Shown: positions 1 to 7,140 of the stretch, piece after piece
Layout: each line of letters begins with the position of its first letter
Position numbering within the stretch: position 1 is the stretch's first letter
Assembly: GCA_036338025.1 (NCBI GenBank)
Contig: JAYZDB010000142.1
Location: 1-17,243, forward strand
Length of the DNA stretch: 17,243 bases
Direction of reading: 5' to 3'
From: JAYZDB01 sp036338025
GTDB taxonomy: Bacteria; Planctomycetota; UBA1135; UBA2386
Program-made: the position numbers and the translations under genes
Notes under the pieces: generated by a model
Databases searched by the model: none
Seen by the model: only the letters and a program-made list of their open reading frames with translations
Told to the model about the DNA's origin: nothing

Positions 1-1830
1 TCCGCGTCATTCGTATCGCCCAAGGGCTTGATCATGACCAACCATCACTGTGTCCGCGGCAACATCAACGAGGTGCAGGGAGACAACGACTGGATCAAGG
101 ACGGCTTCTACGCCACGACGCTGGGCGACGAGGTCAAGGTCCCAGGCCTCACAGTGCAGCAGTTGATCTCCACGCTCGTAGTCACGGACAAGGTAAACGC
201 GGGGATCGAAGAGGGAGACGATGACGCGACCATCAACTCGAAGCGCCAAAAAAACCAAGAGGAGATTCTCGCCGCAGCCCGCAAAGAGCGGCCGGAGTTG
301 ACCCCGCAGATCATCACGATGCACCAGGGGGCAGCGTTTCAGGTCTATTCGTACCGGATATATCGTGACGTCCGGCTGGTGTGCTCGCCACATCTCCAAA
401 CCTCTCACTTCGGTGGTGACCCGGACAACTTCACCTACCCTCGGTTTGGTATCGACTTCGCGTTTTGTCGCGCCTATGTCGATGGCAAGCCAGCCGACAC
501 CTCCGAGCACTACTTCCGATGGAGCAAGGGTGGTCCAAAGAAGGGCGAACTGGCCTTTGTCACCGGCAACCCCGGTTCGACCGGCCGCCTGCTGACCAAG
601 GGCCAGATGAGCTACCTCCGCGAGGCGCAATATCCAATCCGCCTCGGCCAGTTCGATGACGAGTTGAAAATCGTAAAGGCCCGCGCCGCGACGGACGCCG
701 CTTATGCAAAACGCACGCGGACCTTCGTTCTCGGCCGAGAAAACGCGCAGAAAGCCTTCACCGGCTATCTCGCCGGGCTTCACAACCCAAACATCATCGC
801 GAAGAAGGACAAGGCAGAAGCTGAGTTCCGCGGCAAGGTGACCGAGGACTCCGCGCTGTCCAAGAAGTTCGGAGGAGCCTGGGCCGAACTCAAAAAGATC
901 AACCAACAAAAGATCAAGCTACAGCCCAAGGTCTCTTTCTACTCCCCGTCCTACTCCGGAGTCCTGACACGAGCAGCGGCCTTGGTGGCCGCCACTGCAC
1001 CAGGTGCACCGGAGTCTGCCAGACAAGCGGTCAAGGCTCCCGTCAGCCAGACTGAGACCGCCCAGAAGTTGTTCGCGGCACACCTCAAGCGCGCGCGAAC
1101 GTGGCTCGGCAAAGAAGACCCCTACGTCAAGCTACTGCTCGGTGACAAGACTCCGAGTGAAGCGGTGGCGGCACTGGGCAAGAGCGTCGTAACCGATGAC
1201 AAGAAGATCGCAGACCTGGTGGCCGGTGGTCGGCAAGCCCTGGAGAACAGCGATGACGCCGCAATCAAGGCAGCCCTGTTCTTCACCAAGGCCGGGGCCG
1301 AGGCCAACGCCAAGATGAGGAACCTAAGCGTAAAAGAGCGCGTGCAGGGATCGCTGGTTGGCCAGGCACTGTTCTCTGTCTACGGCAACAAGGTCAGCCC
1401 CGACGCGACCTTCTCCTTGCGGCTGTCGGACGGCCTTGTAAAGGGCTATCGCTACAACGGCACCATCGCTCCCTACCGCACGACGTTCTACGGCCTGTAC
1501 GCCCGCAACGCTGAATTCGACAACAAGTACCCCTTCAACCTCCCGCAGATCTGGCTCGACCGCAAAGACAAGATCGACATGACGAAGGGTGTCAATTTCG
1601 TTGCCACCAACGACATCATTGGCGGCAACTCCGGAAGCCCAATGGTCAATAAAGACCTCGAGGTGATTGGCCTGATCTTCGACGGCAACATCGAGATGCT
1701 CGGCAATCGCTTCGTCTACACCGACGAGGTCCCGCGCTCTGTCTCCGTGCACTCAGATGCGATCATCGAAGCCATGGACAAGATCTACGATGCACACCGC
1801 ATCGTGAAGGAAATCACGCAGGCCCGATGA
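1..1830 (+). CDS. S46 family dipeptidyl-peptidase (DPP7-like), N-terminus cut by window edge
   Basis: Serine exopeptidase of the S46 family, which removes dipeptides from peptide N-termini in the periplasm. The reading frame is open from base 1, and the first visible residues (SFVSPKGLIMTNHHC) are the block around the catalytic His, so the true start and signal peptide, probably 60-90 residues, lie upstream. A TTG at 28-30 is an internal codon, not the start. All three catalytic elements are visible: His (46-48, in TNHHC), Asp in GGDPDNF (418-426) and Ser in GGNSGSP (1630-1632). Eighteen residues after that Ser comes Gly (1684-1686, in FDGN). In the family this position is Gly in DPP7-type enzymes, which prefer hydrophobic P1 residues, and Arg in DPP11-type enzymes, which prefer acidic ones; this one therefore looks DPP7-like. 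Its stop codon overlaps the start of the next gene. Family assignment is sure; substrate preference is inferred from one residue. Confidence 0.93.
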   Translation, partial: SASFVSPKGLIMTNHHCVRGNINEVQGDNDWIKDGFYATTLGDEVKVPGLTVQQLISTLVVTDKVNAGIEEGDDDATINSKRQKNQEEILAAARKERPELTPQIITMHQGAAFQVYSYRIYRDVRLVCSPHLQTSHFGGDPDNFTYPRFGIDFAFCRAYVDGKPADTSEHYFRWSKGGPKKGELAFVTGNPGSTGRLLTKGQMSYLREAQYPIRLGQFDDELKIVKARAATDAAYAKRTRTFVLGRENAQKAFTGYLAGLHNPNIIAKKDKAEAEFRGKVTEDSALSKKFGGAWAELKKINQQKIKLQPKVSFYSPSYSGVLTRAAALVAATAPGAPESARQAVKAPVSQTETAQKLFAAHLKRARTWLGKEDPYVKLLLGDKTPSEAVAALGKSVVTDDKKIADLVAGGRQALENSDDAAIKAALFFTKAGAEANAKMRNLSVKERVQGSLVGQALFSVYGNKVSPDATFSLRLSDGLVKGYRYNGTIAPYRTTFYGLYARNAEFDNKYPFNLPQIWLDRKDKIDMTKGVNFVATNDIIGGNSGSPMVNKDLEVIGLIFDGNIEMLGNRFVYTDEVPRSVSVHSDAIIEAMDKIYDAHRIVKEITQAR

Positions 1831-2045
1831 ATATCAGCATCGAATACTGCGTGAAATGAGACTACGAACCACAGGCGGCCAGTTTGGCTGCTGCGATTCG
1901 TGACTCTCACCCGGATGCGGACGTGGAGTTGATCAAGGGTGGCGGTGGAGATTTCATCGTCACCAGCGACGGCCGCCAAGTCTGGCACAAACGCCAGATG
2001 GGCGACGAGTTCCCGGAACACGACACAATCCTGGACAAGCTCTGA
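1827..2045 (+). CDS. selW: SelW-like Rdx-family selenoprotein with in-frame UGA (Sec)
   Basis: Small thioredoxin-fold redox protein of the Rdx (SelW/SelT/SelH) family, 72 residues if UGA at 1857-1859 is read as selenocysteine. Translation begins MNISIEYCVKU, with Cys8 and Sec11 forming the CxxU motif directly after the first beta strand, as in SelW. After the UGA the same frame stays open for 61 codons and keeps family features: an Ala-rich helix (PQAASLAAAI), a Gly-rich turn (KGGGGDFIV), DGRQVWHKR, and the F-P-E segment (MGDEFPEHDTI) before a normal TGA stop. No start codon lies soon after the UGA that would give a useful protein. The ATG overlaps the stop of the S46 peptidase gene (ATGA, 1827-1830), suggesting translational coupling. 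A hairpin follows the UGA at the right distance for SelB-dependent decoding. The family role is thiol/selenol redox chemistry, probably cytosolic since no signal peptide is seen; the bacterial substrate is unknown. A TGC-to-TGA sequencing error or recent nonsense mutation is the main alternative. Confidence 0.88.
1875..1891 (+). promoter_or_regulatory. Candidate bacterial SECIS hairpin for the SelW-like gene
   Basis: Arm GCGGCCA (1875-1881) pairs with TGGCTGC (1885-1891) over seven pairs, one of them G-U, leaving the loop GUU (1882-1884). G1874-U1892 can add an eighth pair. Twenty-two bases separate the UGA (1857-1859) from the loop. The bacterial SECIS model, as I recall it, asks for roughly 16-37 bases between UGA and apical loop and a G in the first two loop positions; both hold. 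SelB would bind this element. It lies inside the coding sequence, as bacterial SECIS elements do. Confidence 0.68.
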
Positions 2046-2046
2046 G

Positions 2047-4038
2047 TCAGAGCAGATCGAGGATTCCGGTCATCTGATTCGACAGCGTTTCCACGACCGC
2101 TCGATAGTTTGAATGCCTGGCATAGCGTTCGTTGAACGGCAACAGCATCGGGTCCGCTATGCCTCCGAGCGCGGCGGCGACGAAAGCTCTCGACAGGTTG
2201 GTCAGCTCATCATCTCCGAGTAGCTTCAGAAGCGTTTTGACCGTCTGTCGATTCCCAATGAACTGCAAAGCGCCAGCCAGGGCGGCCATTCGCGTTGTGT
2301 TCGGATTGTCCTCCGACAACATGTCAATCAAATCGCTCGCGACGCCACGATCCCTGAGTTTCGCGAGGGCAATTGCTGCTTGTCGCAACACTTCCGGGCG
2401 ACGAATTGAGCGGTGCATCACCATCCGGATCAATCCAACGGCATTTTGATCTCCCATCAAGGCCAGCCCGGTACACAACGAGCCGGCCATGCCGTCGTGG
2501 TGAGGATGATCCTGCAACATCTTGCGCATCGGTTTGGCGGCATCGAGGTATCCGCACAACCCGAGGGCAACGGAGAAGGCCCCGACCGTCTCGCGATTCT
2601 TGACCGTCGTCAGTTGGCGCAGCAAAGCCGCGCCGACCGTACGGTCAACCTCACCGCCCTTCGACCTTCTAAGCTTGTAAGACAGCACACCCAAACCGAG
2701 GGCCGCCCATGGTCGCTCGAGGTTCTTTTGGCCACGCGCGAGAACCTTGAGCAGACGCGTCCGGTTGGCAGAGCCACCAATCTCGCCCATTGAAATAAGG
2801 CTGAAGTAGCGCGCCTGTTGGTTACGACCGACTTCGTAGTACCGAAACAGCCGGTCGCTGACCGATGCCTCACCCTGGGGCGTCATCAGCCCCAACGCAA
2901 TCGCGGCTGACTGGTAGATCGTGTTGTGCCGCTTCGTTTTTGCAAACAGGTCCCGGTAGAAGATCTCCCGGTAGCGCAGGTGATCCGGGCCATCGCCGCG
3001 GCCCAGCAATCTGGCCACCGCAATCGGAACGTGGGCCTGCGCAATCTGCGTCCCTTTGCCCAGATCCGCCTCGTAGAACTTCTGCAGTGCGGGCAGGGTC
3101 TGCCACAGCACCCGCTTATCCTTCCCGCTCTTGTCCGGCGAAACGCCAAGCACTCCCAAGGCATTGACGATCGCTACTCGAATGTCCCGGTTCTTGGAAT
3201 TCTCATCTGCCAGCGCCTCACGCAGCACCCGACACGCATGACCGCGGGTATCTGCATCACCGTTAGCGGCCAGGATACCGAGTCCGTAGGCCGCAAAAGA
3301 ACGAACGCGGTAATCGACCTCAATCCGCTTGGTGAGAACTCGGCCGGTGGCCGTGTCCAACAGAAGCTCCCGCAACACCGGCAGGGCCACACCTTGGCGA
3401 GAGATTCCGAGCGCCAGTGCAGCGGTTTCGCGAACCTCCTGGTTCGTTGCCGACAAGTAGCTCACCAGGACATCGCGCAGCTTGATGGTGTTGGTATCCA
3501 GACCAATCTTGGCCATACCGACCAGGCAGGCGGAAACGATGTCGCGATCGCTTGCATTCCGGAGAGCCTCGTGAAGCGCCGGCAGGATCAGGTTCGCCAT
3601 CGCCTCGTACTCGGAAGCGCGGAGATTGTCCTCCGCGGGGCGACGCTGCGGCCCCATGAAGTACTGGTCGCTTCCGGTGGCCGTGGCGGGACTGCTGAGG
3701 GCATCCTTGACCAGCAGGTAGCGGTCACGGTTCATCTCCCACCACCCCTGCCACCTGGCGAGATCGATGGCGCCACCGATCGGAACCCCGCGCGGTGTCA
3801 GCGGACCTGATGCCGGCGGGCCGGCGGGGCTCGGCACCCGAGGCACCGGCACGCCGCCGAGCGGACGCGTGGTCTGGGGGCCCTTGCCCTGTGGAATCTT
3901 GGAGGCCCAGGGCGGCTGGATCTGGTTTGGCGGTTTCGGACCACGATACCTGCCGCCGTGGGCGGACACGCTAGCAAGGCTCGAGAGCCCTGTTGCGATC
4001 GCGAGGCTGGCTAGGAATAGGGCGCTGGTCGTTTTCAT
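2047..4038 (-). CDS. Secreted HEAT-repeat protein of unknown role
   Basis: 663 residues. The first ~26 form a clear signal peptide (MKTTSALFLASLAIATGL..., cleavage likely after ASVSA). A Pro/Gly-rich spacer follows to about residue 88, then a Trp-rich segment (ARWQGWWEMNRDRYL, residues 94-108) of a kind I recall from other planctomycete HEAT proteins. From about 130 to the C-terminus there are many alpha-helical pairs of HEAT type, for example EVRETAALALGI, RSFAAYGLGIL and RMAALAGALQFI. Such repeats are protein-binding scaffolds, and I see no enzymatic motif. Start at 4038 is set by the signal peptide; the ribosome site there is weak (AGAAAG). It lies 54 bases downstream of the STN-like gene on the same strand and may share its transcript. 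Its stop is one base from the stop of the SelW-like gene on the opposite strand. Confidence 0.88.
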   Translation of the reverse strand: MKTTSALFLASLAIATGLSSLASVSAHGGRYRGPKPPNQIQPPWASKIPQGKGPQTTRPLGGVPVPRVPSPAGPPASGPLTPRGVPIGGAIDLARWQGWWEMNRDRYLLVKDALSSPATATGSDQYFMGPQRRPAEDNLRASEYEAMANLILPALHEALRNASDRDIVSACLVGMAKIGLDTNTIKLRDVLVSYLSATNQEVRETAALALGISRQGVALPVLRELLLDTATGRVLTKRIEVDYRVRSFAAYGLGILAANGDADTRGHACRVLREALADENSKNRDIRVAIVNALGVLGVSPDKSGKDKRVLWQTLPALQKFYEADLGKGTQIAQAHVPIAVARLLGRGDGPDHLRYREIFYRDLFAKTKRHNTIYQSAAIALGLMTPQGEASVSDRLFRYYEVGRNQQARYFSLISMGEIGGSANRTRLLKVLARGQKNLERPWAALGLGVLSYKLRRSKGGEVDRTVGAALLRQLTTVKNRETVGAFSVALGLCGYLDAAKPMRKMLQDHPHHDGMAGSLCTGLALMGDQNAVGLIRMVMHRSIRRPEVLRQAAIALAKLRDRGVASDLIDMLSEDNPNTTRMAALAGALQFIGNRQTVKTLLKLLGDDELTNLSRAFVAAALGGIADPMLLPFNERYARHSNYRAVVETLSNQMTGILDLL

Positions 4039-4047
4039 TGGCTTTCT

Positions 4048-4078
4048 GGGTATCCCAGGGCGGCGCCCAGGGTAACCC
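4048..4078 (-). other. Long imperfect hairpin between two minus-strand genes
   Basis: On the plus strand GGGT (4048-4051) pairs with ACCC (4075-4078), CCC (4054-4056) with GGG (4070-4072), and GGGC (4058-4061) with GCCC (4065-4068). A 2x2 internal loop and an A/A mismatch separate the helices, and the apical loop is three bases. It begins 14 bases after the stop of the STN-like gene and ends 9 bases before the HEAT start. No T-run follows, so it could be an attenuator or processing structure as easily as a terminator. Confidence 0.35.
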
Positions 4079-4092
4079 GAATCCGCAAGACT

Positions 4093-4860
4093 CTACCGGG
4101 ATACCTTCCGGTTCCTGACCAGGGCCTTTTTGGTCGACCGAGTTGGCTTCGCTGCGGCGACGCGTCGGGCCGGGATTGCACCCAGCTTCCTCAGCAGATT
4201 CTCTACCTTTCGATGACCACGCACGGATTGCCGCACCAGCAAGATCCCACGCATCGCCTCGATGGAGGTGCTGCCCGTATCCCAAGACTCCCTCAAGACA
4301 TTGTCCCTGATCAGCCCCACCAGCTGATCCGAGTCAAACATCAGCGGCCTGGGCTCCTCGTCATCCGACTCCACCGTGATCTCATCTCCGGAGCCACGCA
4401 GCCCGAACTTGTAGCGTGGCTTGAAGTTCTTGATCGGCATGACGGCCGCACGCACGTCGTAGATGCGGAGGTAGGTGAACTCCTTGACCTCGTCCTTTGG
4501 CTTCAAGAACACCAGCCCTGCCCGGTAGGTGAAGCGCAGCCTGGTCTTCTCCTCGTATATCGCCATCAGGTTGGCCACCGAGATGTTTGACAGCTTCATG
4601 GTGACGGTTGGGTAGTCACCGTCTTTCATGGTGCGGGAGGCGAGCAGAAAGTTCGTGCCCTTGCCGGACACTGCCTGCAGGTAGCTGACAACTTCCTTGG
4701 CAGAAACATCTGTGAAACTAACCGTGACCTTGACGCCACGCAGGTGCTGGACCAGGTGATTGCGAGCCGACAGGTCTTTGCGTTTCTCAACAACCAACAG
4801 ATCGTCGATCTGAGCAGTGAGCGGCGCCGTCACCAGAAGGGCAAGAAGGGTCGTTCTCAT
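4093..4860 (-). CDS. Secreted STN/secretin-N-domain-like protein without a channel domain
   Basis: 255 residues from ATG 4860. I chose this start because a compact signal peptide (MRTTLLALLVTAPLTAQ) begins there and GGGAGG lies just upstream; an in-frame GTG at 4881 would add seven residues (MSYTREV). Residues ~44-122 look like the short STN/N0 fold of secretins and TonB receptors (VSAKEVVSYLQAVSG, then LSNISVANLMAIY and LRFTYRAGLVFLKP). Residues ~178-229 resemble a second secretin N-type module ending in ILLVRQSVRGHRKVENLL. The tail is strongly basic (TRSTKKALVRNRKVSR). No secretin beta-barrel follows, so it cannot form a pore alone. It is similar in plan to the protein at 7141-7899. Its role is unknown; it might be an accessory or decoy of a type II/IV system or a lineage-specific envelope protein. 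Family call is from pattern, not an alignment. Confidence 0.75.
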   Translation of the reverse strand: MRTTLLALLVTAPLTAQIDDLLVVEKRKDLSARNHLVQHLRGVKVTVSFTDVSAKEVVSYLQAVSGKGTNFLLASRTMKDGDYPTVTMKLSNISVANLMAIYEEKTRLRFTYRAGLVFLKPKDEVKEFTYLRIYDVRAAVMPIKNFKPRYKFGLRGSGDEITVESDDEEPRPLMFDSDQLVGLIRDNVLRESWDTGSTSIEAMRGILLVRQSVRGHRKVENLLRKLGAIPARRVAAAKPTRSTKKALVRNRKVSR

Positions 4861-4958
4861 AACCTCCCGAGTGTAGCTCACCCACCCCGGGTCGGAGGGC
4901 CCGACATCGGGCCGTCACAGATTCCCTGCTCTTGGGTCGATCCGCCTGAGCCCTTGGC

Positions 4959-4964
4959 TATACT
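4959..4964 (+). promoter_or_regulatory. Possible -10 element (TATACT) upstream of the fused beta-oxidation gene
   Basis: TATACT matches the sigma-70 -10 consensus at five of six bases and lies about 60 bases before the ATG at 5025. The nearest -35-like TTGGGT is 21 bases upstream, too far for a typical spacer. The region 4861-5024 is divergent and must also serve the minus-strand gene starting at 4860. Confidence 0.25.
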
Positions 4965-5024
4965 CCCCGCCCCAAAATTCCCTGGATTTCCTCCTTCATC
5001 GATCCCCCTAGGGCAATCATCCCC

Positions 5025-7049
5025 ATGAGTTTCACGCATCGCGGCCGGACACTGAGCAAGATCGCTGTCATCGGGTCGGGTCAGATCGGGCCGGACATCG
5101 CCCTGTTCTTCACCAAGGTGTTCTCACCACTCGGCGTTCGGACGGTGGTGGTCGACGTATCGGACCAGGCGCTGGAACGCGGCCGACGAAAACTCGCAAA
5201 GAAGATCGCCAAGGGCGTCGAGTCCGGTGCCTTCAGCGAAGACCAGCAGACCGCGATGCTCGCCGGCGTCGAATTCACCAGCAACTACGACGCGGTACGC
5301 GGCGCAGATTTCGTGGTCGAAGCTGCGAGCGAAGACAAGTCGCTCAAGGGTCGGATCTTTGAACAGATCGAAGCGCTGGTCGATGACACTGCGATCCTCA
5401 CCAGTAACTCCTCGCATCTCGAGCCGGAAGTCATCTTCGAGAAAGCCCAGCAAAAGCAGCGCTGCCTCGTCATCCACTACTTCTTCCCGGCCGAGCGCAA
5501 CCTGATGGTCGAGATCGTGCCGGCGGCCGAGACCGATCCCGAGGTCACCGCCTGGCTGATGTCGCTATATGAGTGGATGGGCAAGGTGCCGATCGAGGTC
5601 AAGAGCCGCTACGGCTACGCCATCGACCCGGTCTTCGAAGGCCTGTTCCTCGCCTCGGCACTGATTGCAGAAGCGGGTACCGCATCGATCAAGCAGATCG
5701 ACACCGTCGCGATGAAGGCGCTCGGACTCGGGATCGGCTCGTTCACCGCCATGAACCTCACCGGCGGGAACCCGATCACGAACATCGGTCTCGGCCACTA
5801 CACCACCAAGATCAATCCTTGGTTCCGCTCGCCCGCGAGTCTTCAGTCCAAGGTCGAGAGCGGCGAACCATGGGAAACCGCCAAACGAGGGGAAGCGGTC
5901 GAGGTCTCCGACGAAATTGCCCAGTCCGTCACAGACGACCTTCGGGGCGCCTACTTCGGGCTATGCGGCGAGATCGTAGATGCCGGGCTGTCGTCCATCG
6001 CCGATCTCGACATGGGCGTCGAGATGGCGCTGGTGATCAAGGCGCCGTTTTCCTTCATGAACAAACTCGGTACTGCCGAAGCGCTCCGCCTGGTAAGGCA
6101 ATACGCCGCCAAGCATGAGGGCTTCCCTATTCCGAAGTGCCTCGCCGAGCATGGTGAGGATAACACACCCTTCGATATCCCGAGTGTCCTACACAGCGAC
6201 AGCGATGGAGTGGCGGTCCTGACCATTCGGCGGCCAAAAGTCCTCAACGCCCTCAACCAGGAGGTCTTCGAAGAGATCCAGCAGCGGGTCGAAGTCGCGG
6301 ACGCCGATCCTGAAGTCCGGGCAATCGTACTCACCGGTTTCGGCAAGAAGGCCTTCGTCGCTGGCGCCGACGTCAACTTCCTCGCGAGGATCGAAGGTGC
6401 CGCCCACGGCGAGCGCGCTTCGACTGGGTCACAAGCGACGTTGAACGCCATCGAGACTGCCAACAAACCGGTGGTCTGCGCCATGAACGGTCTCGCCTTC
6501 GGCGGCGGAAACGAATTGGCAATGGCCTGTACGCTGCGGGTCGCAAAGTCCGGCATCCGGGTGTTCGCGGGGCAACCCGAGGTCAACCTCGGCATCATCC
6601 CGGGCGCCGGCGGTACACAACGCCTCGTCCGACTCATCGGCATCGAAAACGCGGCGATCATGATGCGGACCGGACGACCGATTTCTTCGCAACAGGCTCT
6701 CGATATGGGCCTGGTCTCCGAACTCGTGGACGGCGACCTGCTAGAGCGTGCGATCGAGGTTGCAAAGGCCCTCGCCGACGGCTCCATGCCGCGTCCGAAG
6801 ATCCACGAGGAACCGCTGGATGACGTGCCGGACGCACTCGGCGACGTGCAGCTCGGCCACCTGTCCACCGCCATCGACGCGATCCTCTGCAAGGCCATCC
6901 TCGAGGGCGCCAAGATGACACTGGGTAACGGCATCGCCTTCGAAGCAAAGTGCTTCGGGGAGGCCTGTGGCACACAGGACATGCGCATCGGGGTGGAGAA
7001 CTTCCTTCGGAACGGCCCGCGCAGCAAAGCCGAGTTCCTGCACTCCTAG
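5025..7049 (+). CDS. Fused 3-hydroxyacyl-CoA dehydrogenase / enoyl-CoA hydratase
   Basis: 674-residue bifunctional enzyme for hydration of enoyl-CoA and NAD-dependent oxidation of 3-hydroxyacyl-CoA, as in beta-oxidation. Domain order is dehydrogenase first, hydratase second, the reverse of FadB. Rossmann motif GSGQIG is at 17-22. The dehydrogenase keeps the SNSS segment (127-130), catalytic His151 (VIHYFFP) and Glu163 (VEIVP). The usual G-F-x-V-N-R segment is GYAIDPV here (197-203), so the catalytic-site Asn is Asp201. The hydratase, from about 385, is intact: oxyanion-hole region AFVAGADV (443-450), Glu497 in GGGNELAM, Glu519 in GQPEVNLG, then PGAGGTQRL (526-534). ATG 5025 is chosen because it leads directly into the dehydrogenase; only a weak AGGG precedes it. 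No thiolase or acyl-CoA dehydrogenase gene is adjacent, so it seems to be a stand-alone unit. The overall family is sure; substrate chain length is not visible. Confidence 0.92.
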   Translation: MSFTHRGRTLSKIAVIGSGQIGPDIALFFTKVFSPLGVRTVVVDVSDQALERGRRKLAKKIAKGVESGAFSEDQQTAMLAGVEFTSNYDAVRGADFVVEAASEDKSLKGRIFEQIEALVDDTAILTSNSSHLEPEVIFEKAQQKQRCLVIHYFFPAERNLMVEIVPAAETDPEVTAWLMSLYEWMGKVPIEVKSRYGYAIDPVFEGLFLASALIAEAGTASIKQIDTVAMKALGLGIGSFTAMNLTGGNPITNIGLGHYTTKINPWFRSPASLQSKVESGEPWETAKRGEAVEVSDEIAQSVTDDLRGAYFGLCGEIVDAGLSSIADLDMGVEMALVIKAPFSFMNKLGTAEALRLVRQYAAKHEGFPIPKCLAEHGEDNTPFDIPSVLHSDSDGVAVLTIRRPKVLNALNQEVFEEIQQRVEVADADPEVRAIVLTGFGKKAFVAGADVNFLARIEGAAHGERASTGSQATLNAIETANKPVVCAMNGLAFGGGNELAMACTLRVAKSGIRVFAGQPEVNLGIIPGAGGTQRLVRLIGIENAAIMMRTGRPISSQQALDMGLVSELVDGDLLERAIEVAKALADGSMPRPKIHEEPLDDVPDALGDVQLGHLSTAIDAILCKAILEGAKMTLGNGIAFEAKCFGEACGTQDMRIGVENFLRNGPRSKAEFLHS

Positions 7050-7065
7050 GCAAGGCAGCTTGCTT
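7048..7065 (+). terminator. Weak hairpin at the end of the fused beta-oxidation gene
   Basis: AGGCAAG (7048-7054) can pair with CTTGCTT (7059-7065), including one G-U, around a four-base loop GCAG. It begins inside the stop codon. No T-run follows, so it is a poor intrinsic terminator and may only slow readthrough into the gene at 7141. Confidence 0.28.
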
Positions 7066-7140
7066 CGAAACTCGTTGGAAGAATCTCCGAGCAGGGTCCG
7101 TCTACTGGTGCACAACCCAATAGACATATAGGAGTCCGCC

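Noticed and set aside
7..909. A 300-codon minus-strand open frame.
   Set aside because: Antisense to the S46 peptidase, which has its full catalytic triad on the other strand.
1827..1859. A ten-codon peptide followed by a stop, or a selW pseudogene.
   Set aside because: The frame after the UGA is open and family-like to a normal stop, the UGA is exactly at the Sec position, and a SECIS-like hairpin follows. Decay would be expected to leave other lesions.
2926..3810. A 294-codon plus-strand open frame.
   Set aside because: Antisense to the HEAT-repeat gene, low-complexity composition, no family pattern.
5951..7027. A 358-codon open frame on the minus strand.
   Set aside because: It is antisense to the hydratase half of the fused enzyme, whose motifs are unmistakable; its protein is Ser/Arg/Pro-rich with no family pattern. 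GC-rich coding DNA often gives such frames.
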